From: an uncultured bacterium
GTDB taxonomy: Bacteria; Cyanobacteriota; Vampirovibrionia; Gastranaerophilales; Gastranaerophilaceae
Length of the DNA: 64,000 bases
Assembly (NCBI GenBank): GCA_949296245.1
Contig: CASFNW010000003.1
Location: forward strand, 30,016-94,015
Reading direction: 5' to 3'
In this document: piece by piece, positions 42,347-52,098 of the stretch
Layout of the letters: the number at the start of each line of letters is the position of its first letter
Position numbering within the stretch: the stretch's first letter is position 1
Made by a program: the position numbers and the translations under genes
Notes under the pieces: generated by a model
Databases searched by the model: none
What the model was told of the DNA's origin: nothing
Seen by the model: only the letters and a program-made list of their open reading frames with translations

Positions 42347-44188
42347 ATGAATAAAAAAATTATATATCTAATATCACTGCTGGTATTTTTGTGTTTGGTT
42401 TTGGCAAGCTGTATAAGAGCTGATAAACCTGATTCACAAGACACTTCTGCATCGAAAAACGTAAATAATCAAGAGATTTATACTCCTAAACCTGTTTCTA
42501 CGAAAACAATAAACGGAGTTGATTATATTCTCTCAAGAAGTCCTTCCGGCAAATACGGCGGAACCATTGTTACAAGTACAATAGGAGAAGGCCCAAAAAC
42601 TTTTAACAGCTGGAACTCTATGGATGCTACATCTTCTCAAGCCGCAGATATTATGTTTGATGCTCTTGTTACAACAGACCCGTATACTGGTGAAGTAATC
42701 CCCAAAATTGCAAAAAGCATTGATGTGCTGCCTGACAACAAAACTTATATTGTAAAATTAAGACACGGGTTAAAATGGTCTGACGGTAAACCGATAACAG
42801 CAGATGATGTATATTTTACATGGAATACAATAATCTTTGGCGGGTATGGCAATACAAGTACAAGAGATGCAATGTATGTAGGTGATAAACTTCCTAAAAT
42901 TGAAAAAATTGATGACTATACCGTGAAATTTACTACACCTGAACCTTTTTCTCCTTTCTTAAGACAGCTCAGCGTGCCTATTGCGCCTAAGCACATACTT
43001 GAGCCCGTTACAAAGAAAGGGAAAAGAGCTTTTGCATCTTTTTGGAGTTCTAATACAAAACCTTCGGATTTTGTAACAAGCGGTGCTTTCAGACTAAAAG
43101 AATATGTACCGGCGCAAAGGCTGGTTTATGAAAAAAATCCGGATTATTACATGATTGACGAAAAAGGTCAGAAACTACCGTATCTTGATAAATATATTAT
43201 TTTAATCGTTGGTGATTTGAATAATGAACTTTTAAAATTTAAAGCAGGTGAACTTGATACAGTAGGACTTAGAGGAACAAATGTTGCTCTGTTTAAAGAG
43301 AAAGAAAAGTTTTCGGATTATAAAATATATAACCTCGGTCCGGATACGGGTACAATGTATTTTGCTTTTAATTTAAATACAAGAAAAAATGATAATGGAA
43401 AATATTATGTAAATCCTGTAAAACAAAAATGGTTTAATGACAAAAATTTCCGCTATGCTGTGGATTATGCTCTAGACAGAGAAAATATGGTGTTTAATAT
43501 AGCAAGCGGAGTTGCAGCACCTTTATTTACATCAGAACCTTTATCTTCCATATATCTGAATGAACAGGTGGCAAAAGGTCATCCACGAGACTTGAAAAAA
43601 TCAAAGGAATTTCTTGAAAAATCAGGCTTTTACTGGAAAAAAGGAAAATTATACGACAAAGACGGTAACAAAGTCGAATTTGACCTTTATACAAATGCCG
43701 GCAATACAGAGCGTGAATCAATCGGCGTTATGGTTAAACAGGATCTTGAAGAGCTCGGTATGACAGTGAACTTTAAGCCTATAGAATTTAATACTCTTGT
43801 GAGTAAACTGGTAAATACAAATGATTTTGACACCGTTATTATGGGATTTACCGGCAGTCCTCTTGAACCATACGGCGGCAAAAATGTCTGGTATTCAAAC
43901 GGAACATTGCATGTGTTTAATATGAGAAAAACACCTGAGGAAAATAAAAATCTTTTTGCATGGGAGAAAAAGCTTAATGAATTATTTGACAGAGCTTCTC
44001 TGGAACTTGATTTTGATAAACGAAAAGCCTTATATGAAGAGTATCAAAAGCTTATTTATGACGAAAAACCTATAATTTATCTTTATTCACCAATAAGAAT
44101 AAGTGCAATAAGAAAAAAATTTGCAAATGTACATCCGACCCCGCTGGGAGGAGTTATTCACAATCTTGAAGAAATTTATATAAAATAA
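42347..44188 (+). CDS. Peptide ABC transporter binding lipoprotein
   Basis: 613 aa from ATG 42347, chosen because it gives a standard lipoprotein signal (MNKKIIYLISLL...VLASC, Cys ~22); an in-frame ATG at 42317 would add ten residues. The body is a family 5 solute-binding protein (SBP_bac_5): VTSTIGEGPKTFNSW, LRHGLKWSDGKPITADDVYF (~150), KNPDYYMID and FRYAVDYALDRENMVF. It captures oligopeptides or nickel/sugars in the periplasm for an ABC importer. No permease or ATPase genes are adjacent, so it is an orphan receptor. A clear terminator follows. Confidence 0.9.
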   Translation: MNKKIIYLISLLVFLCLVLASCIRADKPDSQDTSASKNVNNQEIYTPKPVSTKTINGVDYILSRSPSGKYGGTIVTSTIGEGPKTFNSWNSMDATSSQAADIMFDALVTTDPYTGEVIPKIAKSIDVLPDNKTYIVKLRHGLKWSDGKPITADDVYFTWNTIIFGGYGNTSTRDAMYVGDKLPKIEKIDDYTVKFTTPEPFSPFLRQLSVPIAPKHILEPVTKKGKRAFASFWSSNTKPSDFVTSGAFRLKEYVPAQRLVYEKNPDYYMIDEKGQKLPYLDKYIILIVGDLNNELLKFKAGELDTVGLRGTNVALFKEKEKFSDYKIYNLGPDTGTMYFAFNLNTRKNDNGKYYVNPVKQKWFNDKNFRYAVDYALDRENMVFNIASGVAAPLFTSEPLSSIYLNEQVAKGHPRDLKKSKEFLEKSGFYWKKGKLYDKDGNKVEFDLYTNAGNTERESIGVMVKQDLEELGMTVNFKPIEFNTLVSKLVNTNDFDTVIMGFTGSPLEPYGGKNVWYSNGTLHVFNMRKTPEENKNLFAWEKKLNELFDRASLELDFDKRKALYEEYQKLIYDEKPIIYLYSPIRISAIRKKFANVHPTPLGGVIHNLEEIYIK

Positions 44189-44217
44189 AAGCCGGTTGAT
44201 AACCGGCTTTTATTTTG
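44187..44217. terminator. Terminator after binding-protein gene
   Basis: AAAAGCCGGTT-GAT-AACCGGCTTTT followed by ATTTT; symmetric enough to serve the convergent LysM gene as well. Confidence 0.93.
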
Positions 44218-44228
44218 ATATTGATTAA

Positions 44229-45239
44229 TTATTCTTCATCAAGCCCTGCTGCTTTTTTCATATTTGTTCTCAGGGTAATTGTTGATTGTTCAAGAATTTT
44301 TTGTTCATCAGCAGTCAATGTCTCTCCTGAAAGATATTTGTTAACTACTCTGTTGATTTCCTGATTATTTGCATTCATTCCTGTAACTGCGCTGAACATC
44401 CCGCTTTCTCCTGCGTTGGTAATTACACCGTCTGCTTTTCCGTCCATTTCATCCGCGTTTTTGTTGAAGAATGCAAGTTCTTGTGCTGAAATTATACCGT
44501 CTCCGTTCATATCCAGATTGCGTGCAAATAAATTGCCGGATCTTTCTGATATAGTTTGGTTTAATTCTTCATTGTTCATTGGCTGCAAGCCCAAAGATGC
44601 AAGACCTGCTTGATATTCTTCCTGAGATATTTTGCCGTCATCATTAGTGTCATAAGCCTCTAAAAGATCTCTTTTCTCAGGATTTGTTTCAATATCTGTT
44701 ATTACATCATTATCGAGCTTCTGTCCTTGAATATTTAAAGCACTAGCAGAGCCTTCTGCTTCCTTTTTACCAAACTCTTCTGTTGTGACCGTACCGTCAC
44801 CGTTTAAGTCATAATATTCTTTTAAAAGCTGTTCTGAATATGCAGTATATGCCTGTTGTCTTTGTTCATCAGTTTTTACTTCTGATGAGAAGATAGAAAC
44901 AGAACTATTTGATAATCTGTCTAAGTCGTTATAGTTTGTTATGTTATTGAAACCGATTCTTTCATTTGCTGCTGTTTGTGCCTGCTGTGTGATTGGATTG
45001 GCTGCTGTGTCAGTGTTTCCTTGAGATGCAGCATCCTGCTCATCTGCTTTTTCTATTGTTAATCCTATATCCAGATTAATTGTTTGTCCGGCAAATATGA
45101 GATTCTGGTTTTGTATGTTATTTGCTTTGGCAACTTTATTTACTGTATTTGCTATATCAGCATTATTGGTTAAGTTAAATTGTCTTTTAACAATGTTCCA
45201 TAGATTATCGCCTGATTTTACAGAATATGATGTACTCAT
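44229..45239 (-). CDS. LysM and EF-hand protein without signal peptide
   Basis: 336 aa. Residues ~4-52 are a LysM domain (YSVKSGDNLWNIVKRQF, GQTINL), which binds peptidoglycan or chitin-type sugars. Three EF-hand loops follow: DLNGDGTVTTEE (~148), DTNDDGKISQEE (~197) and DMNGDGIISAQE (~243), plus a degenerate fourth (DGKADGVITNAGE). No signal peptide is visible even though LysM ligands are outside the cytoplasm, so export by another route is implied or the LysM has another use. TTTGGAGAG precedes ATG. The promoter includes TTTATATATATAA, as for other orphan genes in the window. Confidence 0.88.
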   Translation of the reverse strand: MSTSYSVKSGDNLWNIVKRQFNLTNNADIANTVNKVAKANNIQNQNLIFAGQTINLDIGLTIEKADEQDAASQGNTDTAANPITQQAQTAANERIGFNNITNYNDLDRLSNSSVSIFSSEVKTDEQRQQAYTAYSEQLLKEYYDLNGDGTVTTEEFGKKEAEGSASALNIQGQKLDNDVITDIETNPEKRDLLEAYDTNDDGKISQEEYQAGLASLGLQPMNNEELNQTISERSGNLFARNLDMNGDGIISAQELAFFNKNADEMDGKADGVITNAGESGMFSAVTGMNANNQEINRVVNKYLSGETLTADEQKILEQSTITLRTNMKKAAGLDEE

Positions 45240-45314
45240 TTATCTCTCCAAACTTTTACGTGTTATATATATAAACGAATTTTGTATAAAAATATTTACT
45301 TTTTATATATCATT

Positions 45315-45344
45315 TTGTAACAAATGTTCAAAATAATGTATAAT
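45315..45344 (+). promoter_or_regulatory. Promoter of serA
   Basis: TTGTAA (45315-45320) and TATAAT (45339-45344) are 18 bases apart, with AGGGAG before the serA ATG. Confidence 0.6.
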
Positions 45345-45382
45345 AACATAATAGTTTTGTTATTTTTCAGGGAGTTTAGAGA

Positions 45383-46975
45383 ATGAAAGTTTTAATTACA
45401 GATAAAATTAATGAAACAGCAAAAAATATTATTGATGAAGTTGCTCAGGGTGTTATCCTTCCTACAATGAGTGAAGACGAACTTTGTAAGGTGATAGGTG
45501 AATATGATGCATTAATGGTTCGAAGCCAGACAAAAGTTACACCCAAAGTTATAGAAGCAGGTAAAAATTTAAAAATAATCGGCAGAGCCGGAGTGGGGGT
45601 AGATAATATAAATCTTGAGGCTGCTACACAAAACGGTATTATTGTTGTAAATTCTCCTGACGGAAATACTAATGCAGCTGCAGAACACACTGTAGCATTG
45701 ATGCTTGCAATGTCAAGAAATATTGCAAAAGCAGCTGTTTCCACAAAAGAAGGAAACTGGGAACGCTCTAAATTTACCGGTCATGAAGTCTTTGGAAAAA
45801 CTCTCGGTGTAATCGGTTTCGGGAAAATAGGCCACCACGTAGCTGAAGCAGCTAAGGCACTTGGCATGAAAATAGTAGTTTTTGACCCGTATACAACAAA
45901 AGAAGTTGTTGAAAAATTCGGTGCAAAATATGTCGAGACTCTAGATGAATTATGGCCGCTGTGTGATTATATTACGGTACATGTCCCAAAGACTAAAGAA
46001 ACAATGCACATGATTAATAAAGAATCTATCGCAAAAATGAAAAAGGGCGTACGTCTTATTAACTGCGCCAGAGGCGGCATAATAGATGAGGCTGCTCTTG
46101 CTGAGGCTCTTGAAAACGGTCATGTAGCACAGGCTGCTATTGATGTATATGAGACAGAACCTGATATAAAAGATTCACCTCTTGTTAAAACAACCGGGGA
46201 TATATTGTTGACACCTCATCTCGGTGCAAGCACGGAAGAGGCACAGCTAAAAGTTGCAGAAGATGTAGCTGAACAAATAAGAGACGTACTCTCAGGCGGT
46301 TCAGCCCGTTCAGCGGTAAACATTCCTTCTTTAAAACCTGAAAAATTAGAACCTGTAAAAGACTATATGCAGCTTGCAGAAAATATAGGTGAACTTGCAA
46401 TGCAAATCTCTTCAGGCGCATTAAAAGGTATATATGTTACAGTAAAGGGAACACTTGCCGATATGGATGTGTCTCCACTGGAAACCGCAGTTGTAAAAGG
46501 TGTTATTTCTTCATTTATGACGGATGTAAATTATGTTAATGCACCGGTGATAGCCAAGAGAAAAGGTCTTGATGTTACAACAACAAAGTCCAATACTTCA
46601 ACCGATTATATAGGTTCTATTACACTGAAACTGGTTACAGATAAAGGTACAAATACGGTTTCCGGTGCATTGATAGCGCAGGATATGCCCAGAATAGTAA
46701 AAATAAACGGTTACAATGCAAGTATTGAGCCGGAAAAACATATGATTCTAGTTCCGCATGAAAACAAACCTGCTATGGTTGCAAAAGTAGCTACAGTATT
46801 AGGCAACAAGAATATAAACATTACAAGAATGAATGTTGCACAAAACCGTTCATCTGATAATAATATTTCATTGATGATTATTAATACAGGCAGTGAAGTT
46901 GACGAAAGCACGCTTTCTGAAATAGCCAGTATAAACGGTGTAGCAAAGGCAAAATATGTTAATTTGACAGCATAG
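45383..46975 (+). CDS. serA: D-3-phosphoglycerate dehydrogenase, ACT type
   Basis: 530 aa, the long type found in cyanobacteria and many other bacteria. NAD-binding core: GRAGVGVDNINLEAAT (~70-85), GVIGFGKIGHHVAEAAK (~140), NCARGGIIDEAAL (~230, substrate Arg) and DVYETEP, with catalytic Glu/His in TPHLGASTEEA. An allosteric substrate-binding domain (~320-450) and a C-terminal ACT domain (~455-530; AKVATVLGNKNINITRMNV) follow. It commits 3-phosphoglycerate to serine synthesis, with serine feedback expected at the ACT domain. Monocistronic. Confidence 0.97.
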   Translation: MKVLITDKINETAKNIIDEVAQGVILPTMSEDELCKVIGEYDALMVRSQTKVTPKVIEAGKNLKIIGRAGVGVDNINLEAATQNGIIVVNSPDGNTNAAAEHTVALMLAMSRNIAKAAVSTKEGNWERSKFTGHEVFGKTLGVIGFGKIGHHVAEAAKALGMKIVVFDPYTTKEVVEKFGAKYVETLDELWPLCDYITVHVPKTKETMHMINKESIAKMKKGVRLINCARGGIIDEAALAEALENGHVAQAAIDVYETEPDIKDSPLVKTTGDILLTPHLGASTEEAQLKVAEDVAEQIRDVLSGGSARSAVNIPSLKPEKLEPVKDYMQLAENIGELAMQISSGALKGIYVTVKGTLADMDVSPLETAVVKGVISSFMTDVNYVNAPVIAKRKGLDVTTTKSNTSTDYIGSITLKLVTDKGTNTVSGALIAQDMPRIVKINGYNASIEPEKHMILVPHENKPAMVAKVATVLGNKNINITRMNVAQNRSSDNNISLMIINTGSEVDESTLSEIASINGVAKAKYVNLTA

Positions 46976-47029
46976 AACCAAATGCAAATAATTGTTTTGT
47001 GTACACTTTATTAAGAATTGTAAAAAAAC

Positions 47030-47059
47030 TTTACTTTTTTAATGATTTTTGAATATAAT
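47030..47059 (+). promoter_or_regulatory. Promoter of 47127 gene
   Basis: TTTACT (47030-47035) and TATAAT (47054-47059) are 18 bases apart. Just upstream lies TTATTAAGAATTGTAAAAAA, similar to TTATTAAGAATTGTAACAAT before the gene at 9295. Confidence 0.55.
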
Positions 47060-47126
47060 TAGCAAATAATTCTCTTTACAGACTTAAAGTGAATACGTCA
47101 CATACATAAAATAGATTGGAAAACCA

Positions 47127-48452
47127 ATGAAAACCGAAAATCTAGCTTATCATAGTCATTATCAGCATTATTTAGCAAATAATAATCAAAATAGAAGTGC
47201 GAATAAAACGACCGCAGGATTAAATCCGAGCGGTCGTTTGAGTTTTAAAGCCAACCCTGTTCCTGTAGCTAAAACCATAGGTGAAAAACTTGCAAGAAGC
47301 AGAGCTTTTAACTGGTTTTTGGATGTGCTTGCTGATAACTCTTTAATGGCTGATGCTATTATTGCCCTTGGATTGACAGCAATTGCCAGACCCGGATTAA
47401 TTGCTGCATTTCCTTCAAAAGATCCTGTTGAAAAAAGGAAAAATGAATATCAGATTGGTCACTCAATAGGAACCGGTATTTTAGGACTTGCTACTACCTT
47501 TGCAGTTGCAGAACCTGTAAAACGCGGTGTTAAAAAATTGATGGAAAATCCTTCCAAATATATGAAAAATGATACTTCTTACATAAAACAGCATGCCAGA
47601 GTATTCAAAGAAACCGCAGGAAGATTACATCAGCCTATATTTTTACCATTGAGAGCTGCAGCAACTATTGCGGTTGTTCCCCCTATCTTGAATGCACTTG
47701 GACTTTCTAAAAACGGTAAACCATTAACACCGACAGATAAAGCTAAAATTGATTATTCATTTATGAGCTTTAAAGGTAATGATTCAAAACCATTTAATAA
47801 ATTTACAAGAATGAAGGCTGATTCTTTGTCCGCTCAGAACAAACCTTCTTTTAAAGGTGCCGGTGCAATGGTAACAGAAGGAATTGCAAAAGGCATAGGC
47901 AAAATTGCAGATACCAGTTATGCAAAAAGATTTATTAACTGGTTTGCCGAAAAGAAAGATTGGTTCCCGCATTTGATAGCTGCTGAGAGTCTTTGGCTTT
48001 CCGGCTGGTATATGCAAAGAACTGCCAGATCCAAAACAATTGAAAAAGATCAGAAATTGCCTATGATATTGAATCAGGGGATTACAGCACTTCTTTGTAC
48101 AATCGGTGCTTATAAGCTTGATGGCGTTATAAATAAAAAGCTGGCCAGTTATAAAGAAACATATAAACGCATGAATCCGGAAATGGTTAGAAAATCCGAG
48201 TTGTATGAAGGCTTATTAAAAAGATATGCTAATAATCCTGAAATTCTTGAAAAAATATCAAAAGGAGAAAAATACGCAGATATAAGAAAAGCAAATAAAC
48301 TGCTTAATAACAGAATGATAGGTATTAGGCTGCTTGGACCGATAGTTATTTTCACTACAATATACAGATTCGTCGGACCTGTAGTAGTTACTCCGATTGC
48401 AAACTGGATAAGCGAAAAAATTGAACCGCACAACAAAAATAAAGCTGCATAA
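47127..48452 (+). CDS. Membrane protein with SFKG motifs, unknown
   Basis: 441 aa, not recognised. The N-terminus is Asn/His-rich and lacks a signal peptide. It contains three [SN]FK[GA] motifs: LSFKANP (~38), MSFKGND (~213) and PSFKGAG (~240). Apolar segments occur near 75-95, 110-130, 170-190, 290-305, 315-340 and 395-420, with basic connecting stretches. The layout (Asn-rich start, alternating apolar and basic helices, SFKG motifs) resembles the C-terminal part of the protein at 25020-26882, though I see no aligned identity. It is probably a lineage-specific inner-membrane protein. Confidence 0.72.
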   Translation: MKTENLAYHSHYQHYLANNNQNRSANKTTAGLNPSGRLSFKANPVPVAKTIGEKLARSRAFNWFLDVLADNSLMADAIIALGLTAIARPGLIAAFPSKDPVEKRKNEYQIGHSIGTGILGLATTFAVAEPVKRGVKKLMENPSKYMKNDTSYIKQHARVFKETAGRLHQPIFLPLRAAATIAVVPPILNALGLSKNGKPLTPTDKAKIDYSFMSFKGNDSKPFNKFTRMKADSLSAQNKPSFKGAGAMVTEGIAKGIGKIADTSYAKRFINWFAEKKDWFPHLIAAESLWLSGWYMQRTARSKTIEKDQKLPMILNQGITALLCTIGAYKLDGVINKKLASYKETYKRMNPEMVRKSELYEGLLKRYANNPEILEKISKGEKYADIRKANKLLNNRMIGIRLLGPIVIFTTIYRFVGPVVVTPIANWISEKIEPHNKNKAA

Positions 48453-48502
48453 ACTAAACATATTTATATTGAAATTAAAAGGGCTCTGTGTAAGCAGAAC
48501 CT

Positions 48503-48810
48503 ATCTAATCTAGTGTCGCAGTTGCCGCCGGCTGTCTTGAAATCAGACGCTGCGGAAAACTCACCGTTTTCCTTCGCTGTGGCACTGGGTGCTCCGCACA
48601 CGGCGTGCCAGTCTGATTCCGCTCAACGCTCACGAACAGTGAACAAATGACACTCACCTACACTTAACTTCGTTAAGTTTCGGAGACAGGCTCACTACTG
48701 CTCGCTTCGTTGCGCGTGTTCGCTTTGTCAAAAATTTTGCTCTTCCCATCCATTTTGACTTGACATTTAGTCAACTCAAAACGGAGTCCTTCTTATCGCA
48801 AAATTTTCTC
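48503..48810. repeat. Dispersed TCTAATCTAGTGT element, copy 2
   Basis: TATCTAATCTAGTGTCGCAG continues into the shared CCGCCGGCTGTCTTGAAATC block; the 43-base CTCACTACTGCTCGCTTCGT block (48691-48733) matches copy 1. A 10-bp inverted repeat AAAATTTTGC (48731) / GCAAAATTTT (48798) encloses TTGACTTGACATTTAGTCAA, the reverse complement of the copy A hairpin core. It fills the 48453-48902 gap; no gene is seen. Confidence 0.7.
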
Positions 48811-48832
48811 GAACATTTTAATATAAACATTA

Positions 48833-48861
48833 ATGACACAAAATACTATTTAGTATATATT
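48833..48861 (+). promoter_or_regulatory. Promoter of ABC exporter gene
   Basis: ATGACA (48833-48838), 17 bases, TATATT (48856-48861); a second box TATAAT follows at 48862. Confidence 0.5.
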
Positions 48862-48902
48862 TATAATAATATTACTTGTGGATGATAAGAGGATTAGGTT
48901 GA

Positions 48903-50690
48903 ATGAAATTAAAAGATACACTGGCTGCAAATTCTTTTGATTATGCATATCTTACAAAGCGAATATACAAATATATAAAACCGTATCTTTTCAGAATAAT
49001 ACTTGGTTTTTTAATTGCATTGCCCGTAGGTGCATTAGACGGTGTCATCGCATACGCATTGAAACCGTATATGGATGAAGTTCTTATAAAAAAGAACATG
49101 CTTCTTGCATATATAATTCCGTTTGGTATAGTTGCTTTTGCAGCTTTGCAGGGGCTTTTGAGATATCTTAATGATTATCTTACAAACTGGACAGGGCAAA
49201 AAGTAACAAATGACGTAAAGCTGGGGCTATTTAAAAAACTTGTTCAAATGGATGCAAAGTTTTATGATGAAAATTCATCCGGAATAATACTTACCAGATA
49301 TTTGACAGACCCTGACACTGCATCAAAAGGCATTTTGGATAACTTAAAAGCATTGATGAGTTCAGGCATAGGGGCACTTGCGCTTATAGGTGTTATGTTA
49401 TATAACTCATGGGAACTTGCGTTAGTAGGGGTAATCGTTTTATGCATTGCATTTTTACCAGCAGCAATTATCAGAAAGAGAATTAAATCAGCCTCTAATA
49501 AAACAATGAAAATCGGCGGTAATATCATGACCGATTTTAATGAAACAACACAGGGCAACAAAATAGTTGCTTCCTATAACCTTGCTGATTATCAGTTTTC
49601 AAAATTTTCTAAAGAAATCAGGGATTCTTTTGATGTAAATATGTCTCTTGTAAAAAGAGTCGCCTGGATGTCTCCGATTATGTACACAATTGCCTCTGTC
49701 GGTATTGCAATTGTTATGGCATTTGGTACATATCTTGTATTGTCAGGACGTATGACAAGCGGCAGTTTACTGTCATTTGTAACTTCGCTTTTACTTTTAT
49801 ACAAACCTGTTAAAACACTCGGAAATACCCTGACTACTTTGCAGACAATATTTGTTTCACTTTGCAGAACTCTCGAATTATTCGATATAGAGCCGGATAT
49901 AAAAGATAATGAAAACGCTGTTGGAATAGATGAAATAAAGGAAGGTGTATCTTTAGAAAATGTCTGCTTTGAATATGTTAAAGACACACCGGTACTGAAA
50001 AACATAAATCTATCGGCAAAAGTTGGTGAAACAGTGGCAATAGTCGGAAACTCCGGCGGTGGTAAAACAACCATTGCAAATCTTATACCGAGATTTTATG
50101 ATGTTACCTCCGGTGCTGTTAAAATTGACGGAGTGGATATAAGAAACATTAAGATTGATTCTTTAAGGTATCATATTTCCGTAGTTTTTCAGGATAATTT
50201 CTTATTCAGCGGAACAATCAAAGAAAATTTACTTATGGGTAACTTTGACGCAACTGAAGAGGATTTGGAAAAAGTTATTCAGGCTGCACATATTGATGAA
50301 TTTTTATCTGAAATGCCTGAGGGGCTGGACACAGAAATAGGTGAAAGAGGAACTACTCTTTCGGGCGGTCAGAGACAGCGTGTTGCCATAGCAAGAGCTA
50401 TGCTTAAGGATTCTCCTATAATAATTCTTGATGAGGCTACATCCGCACTTGATAACAAATCAGAAGCAGTTGTTCAAAAAGCTCTCGATAACCTTATGCA
50501 GAACAAAACGGTTTTTGTAATTGCACACAGACTTTCTACAATTAAAAATGCAGATAAAATAGCTGTAATAAATGAAGGCGAGCTTGTAGAACTCGGTACG
50601 CATGACGAACTTTTAGCAAAAGAAAACGGCTTTTATAAACGTCTGTATGAAATGCAGTTTGCAAAAAAAGATGCAGTGCTTGCAGAATAA
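48903..50690 (+). CDS. MsbA-like ABC exporter (fused TMD-NBD)
   Basis: 595 aa half-transporter. Six membrane helices (~1-320) precede an ATPase domain: Walker A GNSGGGKTTI (~380), Q-loop VVFQDNFLFSG, signature LSGGQRQRVAIARA (~485), Walker B IIILDEATSALD and H-loop FVIAHRLST. It functions as a homodimer that flips lipids or drugs; by layout it is MsbA-like and could flip lipid A-type lipids, but a multidrug exporter cannot be excluded. AAGAGGATTAGGTTGA precedes ATG. Monocistronic. Confidence 0.92.
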   Translation: MKLKDTLAANSFDYAYLTKRIYKYIKPYLFRIILGFLIALPVGALDGVIAYALKPYMDEVLIKKNMLLAYIIPFGIVAFAALQGLLRYLNDYLTNWTGQKVTNDVKLGLFKKLVQMDAKFYDENSSGIILTRYLTDPDTASKGILDNLKALMSSGIGALALIGVMLYNSWELALVGVIVLCIAFLPAAIIRKRIKSASNKTMKIGGNIMTDFNETTQGNKIVASYNLADYQFSKFSKEIRDSFDVNMSLVKRVAWMSPIMYTIASVGIAIVMAFGTYLVLSGRMTSGSLLSFVTSLLLLYKPVKTLGNTLTTLQTIFVSLCRTLELFDIEPDIKDNENAVGIDEIKEGVSLENVCFEYVKDTPVLKNINLSAKVGETVAIVGNSGGGKTTIANLIPRFYDVTSGAVKIDGVDIRNIKIDSLRYHISVVFQDNFLFSGTIKENLLMGNFDATEEDLEKVIQAAHIDEFLSEMPEGLDTEIGERGTTLSGGQRQRVAIARAMLKDSPIIILDEATSALDNKSEAVVQKALDNLMQNKTVFVIAHRLSTIKNADKIAVINEGELVELGTHDELLAKENGFYKRLYEMQFAKKDAVLAE

Positions 50691-50762
50691 TGTCATCGAA
50701 TTAGGTAACATATAAAATCCTGAGGAAATGACAGAAGAATTTACGTTTAATAGATATTTTGC

Positions 50763-50804
50763 GCTCTCTCAAAACGATACTTAATCGTTTTGTCAGGCAG
50801 AGTG
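50763..50804 (-). repeat. GCCGAACAAA hairpin repeat, copy C
   Basis: Reverse strand ACTCTGCCTGACAAAACGAT, loop TAAGT, closing arm ATCGTTTTGAGAGAGC. Same flanks as the other copies, with a different but still paired stem. Confidence 0.65.
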
Positions 50805-50868
50805 CTAAATATGACGCATTTTTTGAAATTCTGGATTGAATTTGTTATATATCTCCCACGCGTTTCTA

Positions 50869-50897
50869 TTTACGGTTGTTATAAAAAGTATTATAAT
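50869..50897 (+). promoter_or_regulatory. Promoter of aminopeptidase gene
   Basis: TTTACG (50869-50874), 17 bases, TATAAT (50892-50897), followed by AAAAAGGATAG before the ATG. Confidence 0.6.
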
Positions 50898-50929
50898 TAT
50901 CTGCTGAATACACTTAAAAAGGATAGAAT

Positions 50930-52033
50930 ATGAATACACTTTGGTCAAAATATGCTCAGGTTCTTGTTGATTATTCAACAAAAGTCAAAAAAGGAGAAAT
51001 GGTTATAATTAGGGCAACAAGCCATCAGGCACAGCCGCTTGTAAAAGAAATATACAAACAGGTGCTGCAAAAAGGTGCTAATCCGATTGTAAAAACTTCA
51101 ATGGAAGGATTGGCAGAAACCTTTATAAAGTATGCTAATGATGAACAGCTTGCATATATTGACCCTATGACAGAACTTGAATACGAAAAAGCTGATGTAA
51201 TGATTTCTATAGGCGCACCGGCAAACACAAAATCCATGGCAAAAGCAGACTCTAAAAAAATGGCAAAACGCTCGGCTGCAACAAGAGAACTTTCTAATAA
51301 AATGCTGAAGCGCTCGGCTGAAGGTTCTTTAAGATGGGTTATTGCGGATTTTCCGACAAATGCTCTTGCACAGGAGGCAAAAATGTCTCTTGAGGATTAC
51401 ACAGATTTCTTGATAAAAGCCTGCTATCTGCATTTAGACAATCCGATTGAAAAATGGCGGGAAATAAATAAAGAACAGCAAAGACTCGCTGATTATTTAA
51501 ATAAAACAACAAAACTCCATATAATTGGAGAAGAAACTGATATAACCTTTGATACAACAGGAAGAAAATGGCTTAACTGCTCGGGTGAGTGCAATTTCCC
51601 TGACGGAGAAATTTACACATCTCCGGTAGAAGACAGCGCAAACGGAACAATATACTTTGATTTTCCTCAAATCTACAGAGGCAACGAAGCCCACAAAGTC
51701 CGTCTGCGTCTTGAAAACGGTAAAGTAGTGGAAGCATCGGCAGAAAAAGGCGAAGAATATTTCCTTAATATGATAAATATGGATGAAGGTTCACGTTTTG
51801 TCGGTGAAATTGCTATCGGCACAAACAATATGATTCAGGAAATCACAGGTAACATTCTGTTTGATGAAAAAATCGGCGGTGCAATACACATGGCACTCGG
51901 TGCTTCTTATCCTGAGGCAGGCGGAAAGAATCAATCCGGATTGCACTGGGATTTGATAAAGAATATGAAAAACGGTTCAGAAATCTATGCTGACGATACT
52001 CTTATTTATAAAGACGGAAAATTTGTAATATAA
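50930..52033 (+). CDS. M29-family aminopeptidase
   Basis: 367 aa. The family (AmpS/PepS/thermophilic aminopeptidase T) is shown by the C-terminal metal site block: NFPDGEIYTSPVEDS (~220), AIGTNN (~295), and FDEKIGGAIHMALGASYPEAGG with SGLHWDLI (~310-345), which carry the Glu/His/Asp metal ligands. It removes N-terminal residues from peptides in the cytoplasm with cobalt or zinc and would degrade peptides brought in by importers such as the orphan binding protein at 42347. Monocistronic with a good promoter and terminator. Confidence 0.93.
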   Translation: MNTLWSKYAQVLVDYSTKVKKGEMVIIRATSHQAQPLVKEIYKQVLQKGANPIVKTSMEGLAETFIKYANDEQLAYIDPMTELEYEKADVMISIGAPANTKSMAKADSKKMAKRSAATRELSNKMLKRSAEGSLRWVIADFPTNALAQEAKMSLEDYTDFLIKACYLHLDNPIEKWREINKEQQRLADYLNKTTKLHIIGEETDITFDTTGRKWLNCSGECNFPDGEIYTSPVEDSANGTIYFDFPQIYRGNEAHKVRLRLENGKVVEASAEKGEEYFLNMINMDEGSRFVGEIAIGTNNMIQEITGNILFDEKIGGAIHMALGASYPEAGGKNQSGLHWDLIKNMKNGSEIYADDTLIYKDGKFVI

Positions 52034-52047
52034 AATTCTATAAAATA

Positions 52048-52089
52048 AAAAAACAGGGCTTGTTATTACATAGCCCTGTTTTTATTTCT
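52048..52089. terminator. Terminator between aminopeptidase and trxB
   Basis: AAAACAGGGCT/AGCCCTGTTTT with an 11-nt loop and T-rich tail; A-run on the left makes it usable from both sides of this convergent pair. Confidence 0.9.
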
Positions 52090-52098
52090 AAATCAATT

